Shown here: positions 37,530-48,320 of the stretch, piece by piece | Layout: each line of letters begins with the position of its first letter | How positions within the stretch are numbered: the stretch's first letter is position 1 | Assembly: GCA_036785705.1 (NCBI GenBank) | Contig: JAWUZG010001123.1 | Span: forward strand, 124,001 to 188,000 | Reading direction: 5' to 3' | DNA from: Acanthornis magna | Taxonomy: Eukaryota; Chordata; Aves; Passeriformes; Acanthizidae | Length of the DNA: 64,000 nt | Position numbers and translations under genes: made by a program | The notes under the pieces: generated by a model | What the model was told of the DNA's origin: nothing | Databases searched by the model: none | The model's input: only the letters and a program-made list of their open reading frames with translations

Positions 37530-37995
37530 GACACCCCCTGACCCCCTGGGGACAGCCCAGACCCCCTGGGGACAGCCCAGACCCCCTGGGGACACCCCTT
37601 GGGGACACTGTCTGATCCCCTGGGGACACTCACTGACCCCCTCGGGACACCCCCAGACCCCCTGGGGACAGCCCAGACCCCCCTGGGGACACCCCAGACC
37701 CCCCTGGGGACAGCCCAGACCCCCTGGGGACACCCCTTGGGGACACTGTCTGATCCCCTGGGGACACCCCTGACCCCCTGGGGACACCCATGATCCCCTG
37801 GGGACAGCCCAGACCCCCTGGGGACAGCCCAGACACCCCTGGGGACACCCCCTGACCCCCTGGGGACAGCCCAGATCCCCCTGGGGACACTCACTGACCC
37901 CCTGGGGACACCCCCTGACCCCCAGGGACACCCCCTGGGGACACCCCTGACCCCCCTGGGGACACCCCTGACCCCCTGGGGACACCCCTGGGGAC
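37530..37995. repeat. CCCCTGGGGACAGCCCAGAC array, upstream of NFE2
   Basis: About 20-bp units alternating ACAGCCCAGACCCCCTGGGG and ACACCCCTGACCCCCTGGGG, immediately upstream of the putative NFE2 start exon. Confidence 0.92.
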
Positions 37996-38099
37996 ACTCC
38001 CATTTCCCCCCCGGGCCCCACCCCATTGCCCAACCCGGGAGTTGCACAAGGAGCAACGGACGGGACCCGCCCGGGGCCCGACGGGGGGGGACATCCCCT

Positions 38100-39010
38100 C
38101 TGTCACCCCTTGTCACCCGTCCATGTCACCCCCCTGCCACCCCGTGTCACCCCCTGGGACACCCCCCTGCCACCCCCATCACCCCCCGTGTCACCCATCC
38201 GTGTCACCCCCCTGCCCCCCCCCCCCAACGCCCACCCCTCAACAGCACCACGAGGTCTCGGTGACAATGGCGGTGGCCCTGGGGTGGGGGGAGTGTCACC
38301 TCTGTGTCCCCCCCGTGTCCCCCATTGTGTCCCCACTGTGTCCCCCCATGCCCCCTATTGTATCCCCCCTGTGTCCCTCATGTCCCCTCTGTGTCCCCAT
38401 TGTGTCCCAATTGTGTCCCCATTGTGTCCCCCCATGTCCCCCATTGTGTCCCCATTGTGCCCTCCATTATGTCCCCTCTGTGTCCCCCTGTGTCCCCCAT
38501 TGTGTCCCCCCTGTGTCCCCTCTGTGTCCCCCTGTGTCCCCCATTGTGTCCCCCCCGTGTCCCCCATTGTGTCCCCACTGTGTCCCCCCCATGCCCCTAT
38601 TGTGTCCCCATTGTGTCCCCATTGTGTCCCCATTGTGTCCCCATTGTGCCCTCCATTATGTCCCCTCTGTGTCCCCTCTGTGTCCCCATTGTGTCCCCAT
38701 CGTGTCCCCCCATGTCCCCCATTGTGTCCCCATTGTGCCCTCCATTATGTCCCCTCTGTGTCCCCATTGTGTCCCCCATTGTGTCCCCCCCGTGTCCCCC
38801 ATTGTGTCCCCACTGTGTCCCCCCCATGCCCCCTATTGTGTCCCCATTGTGTCCCCATTGTGTCCCCCCCGTGTCCCCCATTGTGTCCCCATTGTGCCCT
38901 CCATTATGTCCCCTCTGTGTCCCCCCGTGTCCCCTCTGTGTCCCCATTGTGTCCCCATCGTGTCCCCTCCGTGTCCCAATTGTGTCCCCTCCGTGTCCCC
39001 CCGTGTCCCC
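38100..39010. repeat. GTGTCCCCATTGTGTCCCC array
   Basis: About 12-20 bp units (TGTGTCCCCATTG, TGTCCCCCATTG) with interspersed CCTCCATTATGTCCCCTCTG. Intergenic between NFE2 and COPZ1. Confidence 0.9.
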
Positions 39011-39960
39011 CCCATGCTCCCGCAGTCCCAGAGTGCCACCCCCATGTCCCACGTGTCCCACCCCCCGTGCCACCACCCTGTCCCTGTCACCCCCCGTCAC
39101 ACACCTGTGCCAGGACCCACCTGGGGACACGGGATGGACACGGACACGGGACAGGGACAGGGACAGGGACACGGCCCCGCAGTGCCACCCCCGGCTCGGG
39201 CTGTGCCCGCCCCGGGGACACCCTGGGGACAACGGGGGGAAGGGAGGGGACAGGAACTGAGGGGGGATGTGGGAGGAGGGGGACAAGGAGGAGGAGGGGA
39301 CACAAAGGGGACACAGTGGAGACACAAAAGGGGAGTGTGGGGACAAAGTGGGGGACAGGGATGGGGACAGTGGAGGGTGAAAGGGACAAGGGGACACGGG
39401 GACATCCACAGGGGTCATAGGGACACAGGGACAGGGGACACGGGGCCTGGTGGCAGTGACGGGGACCCCCCTTGTCCCCCTGCTGCCCCGGGTGTCGGAA
39501 GCCAGCGGCGGTTTCCCCTGTGGGGCCCTTGGGGACTCTGGGGACACGGGGGTGGCACTCCCCGCCAGGCGCTATCAGTGGGGCCCAGGGCGTCCGGGTG
39601 GCTCTGTCACCCCCCCCGGTGGCTCTGTCACCCCCCCCGGTGGCTCTGTCACCCCCGCGGTGGCATTGTCCCTGTCCCCCCGCCCATGTCACCCCCATGG
39701 CGCTGGCGCCTCGCGGGGTCCCGCTGTGTCCCCACGTGTACCCCAATGTCCTCTATGTCCCCACAATGTCTCCAATGTCCCCAATGCCTCTCAATGTCCC
39801 CAATGCTCCCAATGTCCCCAAATAGCCCCAATATCCCCAGCGTCTCTCAATGCCTCCAATGTCTCGAATGTCCCCAATGCCCCCCAAATGTCCCCAATGC
39901 TCCCAATGCCCCCAATGTCCTCAAATGTCCCCAATGTCCCCCTGCGACCCCGCACGACCA
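39011..39960. other. NFE2-COPZ1 intergenic region, partly unique
   Basis: 39100-39440 is a GGGACAGGGGACA-type purine-rich array. 39480-39610 is unique and includes GCGCTATCAGTGG, a GATA-type site (TGATAG on the minus strand) that would suit an erythroid NFE2 promoter. 39740-39950 is an AATGTCCCCAATG array. No coding exon recognised. Confidence 0.45.
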
Positions 39961-40377
39961 AAGGCCACGTGCGGCCCCGCCCACAAGTGGGCATGGCCAT
40001 GTGAGGGGCGTGACCAATCACAGAAAGGGCGCCGGTTCCGGTCACGTGCTCTCCGAGGCAGCCAATCACAGCCCGGGTCCGGCTAAGGGGTGACATCAGC
40101 GCTTCCCCGGTCACCATGGCAACTGCACCGCCCTTCCACTTCCGGGAGCGCCGCGCGCCGGTGATAGACAGGTAATTTCTCCAATCAGCGGCCGGCTAAG
40201 AAAGGGCGGGAAAGTCCGACCCGCCCTCCGCGCGGAAGCGAGCAGCGATTGGCGGCATCGGGGCAGCGTTGGGCCAATCAGTCTAGTGGGGCGGGGCCAA
40301 GCCTAATGATTGGCAGGTGGTCAGCCAATCAGCGGCGAGCGCTCTTCCGGCTCCACGTCGGCAGCGGCGAAGGCAAA
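39961..40377 (+). promoter_or_regulatory. COPZ1: COPZ1 promoter with seven CCAAT boxes
   Basis: CpG-rich unique segment. CCAAT on the + strand at 40014, 40062, 40181, 40273 and 40325; inverted at 40248 and 40309. Two CACGTG E-boxes lie at 39966 and 40043, and ETS-like CTTCCGG elements near 40138 and 40345. The last CCAAT is 53 bases before the COPZ1 ATG. Confidence 0.75.
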
Positions 40378-43300
40378 ATGGAGGCGCTGGTGCTGGTAGG
40401 GCCGAGGGACCGGGGGGGCAGCGGGGCCAGGGGAGAGCCGGGGGAGTGTGGGGGCAACCGGGGGGGCACCGGGGGAAAGGGGGGGCAGAGGGGCTGCGCC
40501 ACAGCCGGGGGGAATGGGGGGGCCATGGGGGGGCAGTGGGGCAATGGGGGGCGGGGCTGAGGGGAAGGGGGGCGGTGGGGGAGGAACTGGGGCTAACTGG
40601 GGTAACTGGGAGGGCAGTGAGGGGTCACTGTGGGGGCAGTGGGGGCTAACTGGGGTAACTGGGAGGGCAGTGAGGGCAGTGAGGGGTCACTGGGGGGCAG
40701 TGGGGGGGTAACTGGGCTAACTGGGGTAACTGGGAGGGCAGTGAGGGGTCACTGGAGGGGCAGTGCGGGGCTAACTGGGGTAACTGGGAGGGCAGTGAGG
40801 GGTCACTGGGGGGGCAGTGCGGGGCTAACTGGGGTAACTGGGCTAACTGGGCTAACTGGGAGGGCAGTGAGGGGTCACTGGGGGTGAATTGGGGTCATAC
40901 TGCGGGGACACAGGGGGACAATGGGGAGTGCCAGAGGGGGGGACAGTGCCATAACTGGGGGTCACTGGGGGGGTCAGTCCCAGGAGGTGGCCTGGCCCAG
41001 CAGCAGTGCCCAGGGATGTCCTGGGTGCCTCTTGGTGGCCCTGGGTGGCCCTTGGTGACTCTGGGTGACCATTGGTGGCCATGGGTCCCCGGGCCGAGGT
41101 TCTGTCCTACACTTTGGTGGCCATGGGTGACATTGGTGGCCGTGGGTGACACTGGTGGCCGTGGGTCCCCGGGCCGAGGTTCTGTCCTACACTTTGGTGG
41201 CTGTGGGTGACCATTGGTGGCCGTGGGTGACACTGGTGGCCGTGGGTCCCCGGGCCGAGGTTCTGTCCTACACTTTGGTGGCTGTGGGTGACCATTGGTG
41301 GCCGTGGGTGACACTGGTGGCCGTGGGTCCCCGGGCCGAGGTTCTGTCCTACACTCCGGCTGTGGCTCTGGGCAGTCAGTGCATCACAGAACTTGGTCCC
41401 AGGGGCCCAGAGCGACGGCATGGGGACACGGGGACAGTGACAGGGACATGGGGACAGTCATGGGGACATGGGGACAGTGACTGGGACAGTGACAGGGACA
41501 TGGGGATATGGGGACAGTGACAGGGATGTGGGGACAGTGACAAGGACTTGGGGACATGGGGAAAGTGATGGGGACATGGGGACAATGATGGGGACAATGA
41601 TGGGGACATGGGGACAGTGACCCCCACGGCCTGCCTCGGTGTCCTCATGTTGGGTGACATGGGGCGTCCCTGTCCCTAGGGGGGTGGCAGTGTCAGTGTC
41701 ACGGGGTGGGGGGGATGGCAGTGCTGGTGGCACTGTCCCTGTCCCCAGGGTGGTGACACTGTCCCTGTCCCCACAGGAGCCATCGCTGTACACGGTCAAG
41801 GCCATCATCATCCTGGACAACGATGGCGAGAGACTCTTCGCCAAGGTGGGGACAGCGAGGGGACACGGAGGGGACGCTGCCCTGCGGTGGGATGTGGCTT
41901 GGAGGAGGGACAGGGAGTGGGGACAGGGTTGGGGACTCGGTATCAAGGGGTGGCTGATGTCCCTGTCCCAGTACTGCGGTGACACGTACCCCAGCGTGTC
42001 CCAGGTGTGTCCCAGGTGTGTCCCAGGTGTTCCTAAGTGTCCCCAATGTCCCAGTACTACAATGACACCTATCCCAGCATGTCCAGCTGTGTCCCAGGCA
42101 TGTCCCAGGTGTCCCCCAGGTGTCCCTGAGTGTCCCCACTGTCCCCACTGTCCCCAGTACTACAATGACACGTACCCCACCATGTCCCAGGTGTCCCCCA
42201 GGTGTCCCTGAGTGTCCCTACTGTCCCCAATGTCCTCAGTACTACGATGACACATACGCCAGCCTGTCCCTAAGTGTCCCCACTGTCCCCAGTACTACGA
42301 TGACACATACCCCAGCATGTCCCAGGTGTCCCCCAGGTGTCCCTGAGTGTCCCCACTGTCCCCACTGTCCCCAGTACTACGATGACACATACCCCAGCGT
42401 GTCCCTGAGTGTCCCCACTGTCCCCAGTACTACGATGACATGTACCCCAGCGTGTCCCTGAGTGTCCCCACTGTCCCCACTGTCCCCAGTACTACGATGA
42501 CACGTACCCCAAGTGTCCCTGAGTGTCCCTGAGTGTCCCCACTGTCCCCACTGTCCCCAGTACTACGATGACACGTACCCCAGCGTGAAGGAGCAGCGCG
42601 CCTTCGAGAAGAACATCTTCAGCAAGACACACCGCAGTGACAGTGAGTGACACGGGGGGCGCGGGGCCGGGGGACAGGTGGGGACAGGAGGGGACAGGCG
42701 TGTCCCCATCCCTGTCACTGTCCCCAGGTGAGATCGCGCTGCTGGAGGGGCTCACGGTGGTCTACAAGGGCAGCATCGACCTCTACTGCTATGTCATCGG
42801 CAGCGCCCACCAGAACGAGGTGGGGACACCGGGGACACGGGGGGACATGGGGACACGGGGGGACATGGGGGGACACCGGGGACATGGGGACATTGGGGAC
42901 ACCGGGGACATGGAGGGGACATGGGAACATGGAGAGGATACCGGGGACATGGCGGGGGGGGCACATGGAGACACTGGGGGGGCACTGGGGACATGGGGGG
43001 ACACCGGGGACATGGGGACATTGGGGACACCGGGGACATGGGGATGTGGGGGGATGTGGGGGCCATGGGGACACTGAGGGGTCTAGGGACATGGGGACAC
43101 TGGGGGCATGGAGGACGTGGGGAGGACATGGAGACATTGGGGACACTGGGGGGACACCGGGGACATGGGGAGGACATGGGGACATTGGGGGACATGGAGA
43201 CACGGGGACATTGGGGACACCGGGGGGGACACCAGGGACATGGGGGGGGACACTGGGGACATGGGGACACAGGGACATTGGAGGGACTTGGGGATGTGGG

Positions 43301-46252
43301 GCCTATGGGGACACAGAGAGGTATAGGGACATGGGGACATCGGTGGGGACTGGAGGGACATCAGGACACAGGGGACACGGGAAGGGGGGACATGGGGGTC
43401 ACAGGGACACCTGGGGACACTGTGGGGGCACAGGGCCATCCAGGGCTGGGGGCTTGGGGACATGGGGAGGACACGCGGGGGTGGTGGGGGGACAGAGGAA
43501 GGTGGCAGAGCAGGGGGGACACTCCAGGTGACCCCGTGTGACCTCGTGTGACACCGATGTCCCCTGTGTCTCCTCTGTCCCCAGCTGATGCTCACGGCTG
43601 TGCTCAACTGCCTGTTCGACTCGCTGAGCCAAATGCTGCGGTAAGAGCTGGGGACACCTGGGGACACCTGGGGGGCAGTTAGGGGACACCTGGGGACACC
43701 TGGGGGTCCTGGGTTGTCACCTGGGGGTACCTGAGGGCACCTGGGGACACCTGGGGACACCTGGGGGTCCTGGGTTGTCACCTGGGGGGTACCTGAGGGC
43801 ACCTGGGGGACACCTGGGGGACACCTGGGGGTCCTGAGAGTCACCTGGGGACACCTCAGTTGTCACCTGGGGGTTTTGGGGTTCCCAAAAGGCTGTGGCA
43901 CAGGTGGGGGAGGTTTGGGGGAACCTGGAGGGGACGGTCCCTTGTTTGGAGGTGTCCCCTTGTCCTAGGGGATGTCCCTGTGTCCCTGTGGGCTGTCCCC
44001 ATGTCCTGGGGTGTGTCCCTGGGTGTCCCCAGAGGGGTCCCGGTGCTATCCCCATGTCCTGGGGGTGTCCCTGGGGGATGTCCCCATGTCTGGGGGTGTC
44101 CCAAGCGGGGTCCCAGTGCTGTCCCCATGTCCTGGGGGGTGTTCCTGGGGGATGTCCCCATGTCCCAGGGTGTCCCCAGCGGGGTCCCAGCCCTGTCCCC
44201 ATGTCCTGGGGGTGTCCCTGGGTGTCCCCAGCAGGGTCCCAGCCCTATCCCCATGTCCTGGGGGTGTTCCTGGGGTGTGTCCCTATGTCCTGGGGTGTGT
44301 CCCCATGTCCTGGGTGTGTCCCTGGGGGATGTCCCCATGTCCCCGGGCTGTCCCCATCGAGGTGCCAGCGCTGTCCCCATGTCCTGGGGGGTGTCCCCAT
44401 GTCTGGGGGGGTGTCCTGTGGTGTCCCCAGCAGGGTCCCAGCACTGTCCCCATGTCTGGGGGTGTGTCCCCATGCCCTGGCGTGTGTCCCCATGTCCTGG
44501 GGGTGTCCCTGGGGGATGTCCCCATGTCCCCGGGGTGTCCCCATGGAGGTGCCAGCGCTGTCCCCTCGGCAGGAAGAACGTGGAGCGCCGGGCGCTGCTG
44601 GACAACATGGAGGGGCTGTTCCTGGCCGTGGACGAGATCGTGGATGGAGGGTGGGCCTGGGACCCCCGGGCTGGGGCACTGTCCCTGGGGGGGTCTGTCA
44701 CTGTCCCTGGGGGGTCTGTCACCCTCCCTGGGGGGTCTGTCACTGTCCCTGGGGGGTCTGTCACCCTCCCTGGGGGGTCTGTCACTGTCCCTGGGGGGGT
44801 CTGTCACTGTCCCTGAGGTCTGTCACCCCCCCTGGGGTCTGTCACTGTCCCTGGGGTCTGTCACTGTCCCTGGGGGTCTGTCACTGTCCCTGGGGTTTGT
44901 CACGCTCCCCATGACTCTGTCACTCCCCTTGGGGTCTGTCACTGTCCCTGGGGTCTGTCACTGTCCCTGGGGGGATCTGTCACTGTTCCTGGGGGGGTCT
45001 GTGAATGTCCCTGGGGTCTCTGTCACCCCAGGCGTCTCTGTCACCCCCCAGGGTCTCTGACACCCACAGGGGTCTCTATCACCCTCCCGGGGGTCTCTGT
45101 CACCCTCCCTGTGACTCTGTCACCCCCCAGGGTCTCTGTCACCCCCTCGGTGCCCGGGACCCCCCCCGGGTGCTGAGGGGTCTCTGTGTCCCCCCAGAGT
45201 GATCCTGGAGAGTGACCCCCAGCAAGTGGTGCACCGCGTGGCCGTGCGGGTACGGGGGGCACGGGGGGCACGGGGGGGTTTTTGGGGGGCTCGGGGGGGA
45301 TTTGGGGGGGTCTGGGGGGTGGGAGGAGCCGGTGGGGGGCCGTGGGTGCCCCCCTGCCCCTGGCACCCATTGTCTCCTGTCCCCCCCATTGTCACAGGGT
45401 GAGGACGTGCCCCTGACCGAGCAGACGGTGTCACAGGTAGGACCCCCAGGACCCCCAAAACTGCCCCAAAACCTCCCCAACCGCCCCCAGGACCCCTAAA
45501 ACTGTCCCAAAACCCACCTGGGACCCCCACAACTGCCCCAAAACCCACCCGGGACCCCCAAAACTGCCCCAAACCCCAACAGGACCCCCCAAAACTGCCC
45601 CCAAACCCACCCGGGACCCCCAAAACTGCCCCAAAACCCACTCGGGACCCCCAAAACAGCCCCCAAAACCCACCCGGGACCCCCAAAACTGCCCCAAAAC
45701 CTCCCAAACCCCCCCAGACCCCAACGGGACCCCCCAAAACTGCCCCAGGACCCCTCAGAACCCCCCAGACCACCTTGGGACCCCCCCAGGACACCCCCAG
45801 ACCCCCGAAACCCCAGCTGGCTGTGCCCAGGGCTGTCCCCAAATGTCCCCCCCATGTCCCCCGGGTGTCCCTATCCCCCCTGGGTGTTCCCCCAGCCCTG
45901 ACCGTGTCCCCCCAGGTGTCCCTGTGCCCCCCCCGGGTGTCCCTGTCCCCCCCAGGTGTCCTCTCCTGTCCCAGGGGTGTCCCTGTCCCCCCCGGGTGTC
46001 CCCCCCGGGTGTCCCCTCCTGTCCCAGGTGTCCCCCCCAGCCCTGATCGTGTCCCCCCAGGTGTCCCTGTGCCCTCCCAGATATCCATGCCCCCCCCGGG
46101 TGTCCTCTCCTGTCCCAGGGGTGTCCCTGTGCACCCCAGGTGTCCCCCCCGGGTGTCCCCTCCTGTCCCAGGTGTCCCCCCCAGCCCTGACTGTGTCCCC
46201 CCAGGTGCTGCAGTCGGCGAAGGAACAGATCAAGTGGTCGTTGCTGCGTTAG
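40378..46252 (+). CDS. COPZ1: COPZ1, coatomer subunit zeta-1
   Basis: Small subunit of the COPI coat for Golgi-to-ER and intra-Golgi vesicles. It has a longin-like fold and pairs with gamma-COP. Nine coding exons: 40378-40395, 41777-41845, 42561-42642, 42728-42819, 43585-43640, 44573-44650, 45198-45249, 45398-45436, 46205-46252. Every junction is in phase and the product is 177 residues, the same length as human. Recognised blocks are [88 protein letters not shown] and [12 protein letters not shown]. Start choice is fixed by MEALVL at the first donor. Intron 1 hosts MIR148B. The acceptors of exons 3 and 9 are repeated in their upstream introns. No canonical poly(A) signal was found on the + strand within 2 kb of the stop. 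Confidence 0.97.
40440..40890. repeat. GGGGTAACTGGGAGGGCAGT array, COPZ1 intron 1
   Basis: Units of about 55-60 bp combining AACTGGGGTAACTGGGAGG and GCAGTGAGGGGTCACTGGGG. Confidence 0.88.
41040..41337 (+). repeat. 81-bp array carrying three extra mir-148b 5' arms
   Basis: The unit has GTGGGTCCCCGGGCCGAGGT, TCTGTCCTACACTTTGGTGG and TGGGTGACCATTGGTGGCCG. GAGGTTCTGTCCTACACT occurs at 41096, 41176 and 41257 and then, as the true hairpin arm, at 41338. Confidence 0.92.
41335..41408 (+). ncRNA. MIR148B: MIR148B precursor hairpin
   Basis: MicroRNA of the miR-148/152 family in COPZ1 intron 1, the same position as human MIR148B. The 5' arm GAGGTTCTGTCCTACACT (41338-41355) is followed by the conserved CGGCTGTGGCTCTG loop side and by the mature 3p arm at 41376-41397, which begins TCAGTGCATCACAGAACTTG. 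The seed CAGUGCA and the AUCACAGAA core are those of miR-148b. The 3' end (ACTTGG) is like miR-152. Arms pair as AGGTTCTGT with ACAGAACTT, with a bulge. Same strand as the host gene, so co-transcription is expected. Confidence 0.92.
41420..41630. repeat. GGGGACATGGGGACAGTGAC array, COPZ1 intron 1
   Basis: About 18-20 bp units downstream of mir-148b. Confidence 0.88.
41972..42545 (+). repeat. Eight decoy copies of the COPZ1 exon 3 acceptor
   Basis: CCCAG followed by TACTACGATGACACGTACCC (YYDDTYP) recurs at 41972, 42055, 42158, 42240, 42293, 42375, 42428 and 42490, before the true exon start at 42561. Each copy keeps a pyrimidine tract and AG. After about nine codons each diverges into GTCCCTGAGTGTCCCCACTG repeat sequence. 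Confidence 0.95.
42830..43480. repeat. GGGGACATGGGGACACCGG array, COPZ1 intron 4
   Basis: Short GGGGACA-based units of 9-25 bp with some longer-range repetition (CATGGGGACACTGAGGGGTC and GGACATGGGGACACAGAG blocks). Confidence 0.88.
43645..44570. repeat. COPZ1 intron 5 arrays
   Basis: 43645-43860: CACCTGGGGACACCTGGGGG units. 43970-44570: about 45-60 bp units with GTCCCCATGTCCTGGGGGTG and TCCCAGCGGGGTCCCAGTGC. The segment GAGGTGCCAGCGCTGTCCCC just before exon 6 also occurs near 44358. Confidence 0.88.
44690..45190. repeat. GGGGTCTGTCACTGTCCCTG array, COPZ1 intron 6
   Basis: About 25-bp units, roughly 18 copies. Confidence 0.9.
45440..46204. repeat. COPZ1 intron 8 arrays with repeated exon 9 acceptor
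   Basis: 45440-45780: CCCCCAAAACTGCCCCAAAA units. 45850-46204: a 144-145 bp higher-order unit. The branch-point/tract/acceptor segment CAGCCCTGACTGTGTCCCCC plus CAG|GTG occurs at 45893-45915 and 46038-46060 and, at the true exon, at 46182-46204. Confidence 0.88.
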
Positions 46253-46254
46253 GG

Positions 46255-46980
46255 GGACCCCCCCGGGATCCCCCCAGACCCGCTGGGACCCCGGGGATCC
46301 CCCGGGACCCCCCGGGACCCCCAACACGCCAGTGCCCCCCCAGCTCCGTGTGCTGCCTGTCTGTGTCTGCGCCGCCCCTCGGAGTGGGGGATTTTGGGGG
46401 TCCGGGGGGGTTTTGGGGGCTCTGGGAGAGTTTGGGGGGGTCGGGGGGGGGTCTGGGGTCCTCCCTGAACACAGGGGTGTCCCCAGGGGTGTCTCCAATC
46501 TGCCTGGGGGGCCAAGGGGACACAGGGGTGGGGACAAGGGACACAGAGCGGGGGGACATGGACCCTTCGCCACCTGCCTGGGACCCCCTGGAGGATCCCC
46601 AAAACACCTGGGGACCCCAAAACCCACCTGGGGACCCCCTGGAGGATCCCCAAAATACCTGGGATCCCCCCAGACCCACCTGGGACCCCCACCCAAGCAT
46701 CTGGGGACCCCCAAACCCACCTGGGGACCCCCTGGAGGATCTCCCAAACCACCTGGGGACCCCCAGACCCAACTGGGGACCCCTGGAGGATCCCCCAGAC
46801 CCACCTGGGGACCCCTCAGGGATCCCTCAAACCCCCCCGAGGATCCCCCAACACCTCTGGGCCCCCCCCCGAGGACCCCCAACCCCCCCCCGGGACACTC
46901 CTGGGGACACTTTAACCCCCCCAAGACCCCCCCCAAACCCCCCTGGGGACCCCCCAGGACCCCCCCAGCCACGAGAGCAG
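46255..46980. other. COPZ1-ZNF385A convergent intergenic region / COPZ1 3' UTR
   Basis: Presumed COPZ1 3' UTR. It contains a CACCTGGGGACCCCCTGGAG array (46570-46830) and other G/C-rich repeats. In human GPR84 lies in this interval; no receptor-like open frame is present here. Confidence 0.5.
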
Positions 46981-46997
46981 GAGCTCAAACCTCGTCA

Positions 46998-47003
46998 TTT
47001 ATT
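46998..47003 (-). terminator. ZNF385A: Candidate ZNF385A poly(A) signal AATAAA
   Basis: TTTATT on the + strand, the first canonical minus-strand signal after the ZNF385A stop at 49964. It implies a 3' UTR of about 3 kb; a non-canonical nearer signal cannot be excluded. Confidence 0.5.
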
Positions 47004-47099
47004 GGGGTGAAGCCGGGGGGGGTCACGGGAGGGGGACAGGCAGATGCTGGGGGGGGACACGGGGACCCCCCAACCCCCCCCGCCCGCTATTGCTTTGCT

Positions 47100-47870
47100 T
47101 AAATCACAGTTTTGACTGGGGGGGGCCCAAATTGGGGAGGGGGGTCAGTGCCAAAAAGGGGGAGGGGGCCCAAATTGGGGGGGAGGGGGGGGTCAGTGCC
47201 AAAAGGGGGGGGCAGTGCAAGGTTTGGGGGGGCACAGAGCTGGGGGGGGCTGTGGTGATGGGGGGCACAGTGATAGTGGGGGGGGCAGTGGGGGGGTGCG
47301 GGATTTTGGGTGGGGGGCTCACAGTGATGGGGGGGCCGGGATTTGGGGGGTGCAGTGGGGGGGTGCGGGATTTTGGGGTGGGGGGGTCACAGTGATGGGA
47401 TTTGGGGGGGCAGTGGGGGGGGTGCAGAATTTTGGGTGAGGGGGTCACAGTGATGGGGGGGGTCCGGGGGCCGTACCAAAGTTTTTGGGGGGGGTCACAG
47501 TGATGGGGGGTGCAGGATTTGGGGTGGGGGGGGGGTCACAGTGATGGGGGGTCGGGAATTGTGGGGGGGGGGTCAGTGAGGGGAGGGTGCAGGATTTGGG
47601 GCGAGGGGGGGGTCACAGTGATGGGGGGGTCCGGAATTTGGGGTGGAGGTGCGGGATTTTGGGGGGGTCACAGTGATGGGGGGGCCGGGGGCCGTACCAA
47701 GGGTTTTTTGTGGGGGGGGTCACAGTGATGGGGGGTGCAGGTTTAGGGGGGCGGTGCGGGGTTTTTGGGGGGGGGGTCACAGTGCTGGGGGGGTGCAGGA
47801 TTTTGGGGAGGGGGGCACAGTGCTTGTGGGGCCGTACCATGTGTGTGTGTGGGGGGGGCGTTATTTACAG
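47100..47870. repeat. GGGGGGTCACAGTGATGGGG array
   Basis: Very G-rich + strand array with units of 30-60 bp (GTCACAGTGATGGGGGG, GGTGCGGGATTTTGGGG). Dense quadruplex potential. Sits in the presumed ZNF385A 3' UTR. Confidence 0.88.
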
Positions 47871-48320
47871 GGGGGGTGCCCCGACCCCCCCGCGTTATTG
47901 CAATGGGCTGGGCCCGGACGGGAGTGGAGGGGGAGGGGAGGGGGGGCCCTGGGGGGGTCTTGGGGCCCCCCCGGGGGCGTGTGCGGGGCTCGCTGCCCTC
48001 AGTGCAAGAGGTCACGGCTTGGGGGGGCACCCGGGGCGGGGGGGGCACCCCGGGGGGGTCCCGGGGGGGGTCCCGTCCCTCGAGCCATCACTGATTGCTG
48101 AGCAGATCCCTGAGGTGCCGGGGGGGGTGGGGAGGGGGAGGGGGGGCTCTGGGGACCCCCCGGACCCCCCCCCCGCCCCGGGGGGGTCCCCGTCCCCGGG
48201 GTTTGTGCAGTGGGGCGGGGGGGGCGGGGGGGGCTCAGTGTTTTCCTGCTAAATCTCCCAAATTCCAGTTAAAAAAATAATCGCTGAGCCCGGGAGGGGG
48301 AGGGGGGAGGGGCTGGGGGC

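Noticed and set aside
38042..40093. 683-codon + strand frame between NFE2 and COPZ1
   Set aside because: Pro/Cys/His repeat peptide from the GTGTCCCC array; no start context, domain or splice support.
41972..42545. COPZ1 exon 3 copies considered as mutually exclusive exons
   Set aside because: None of the eight has a donor or the rest of the exon; after about nine codons they turn into repeat sequence.
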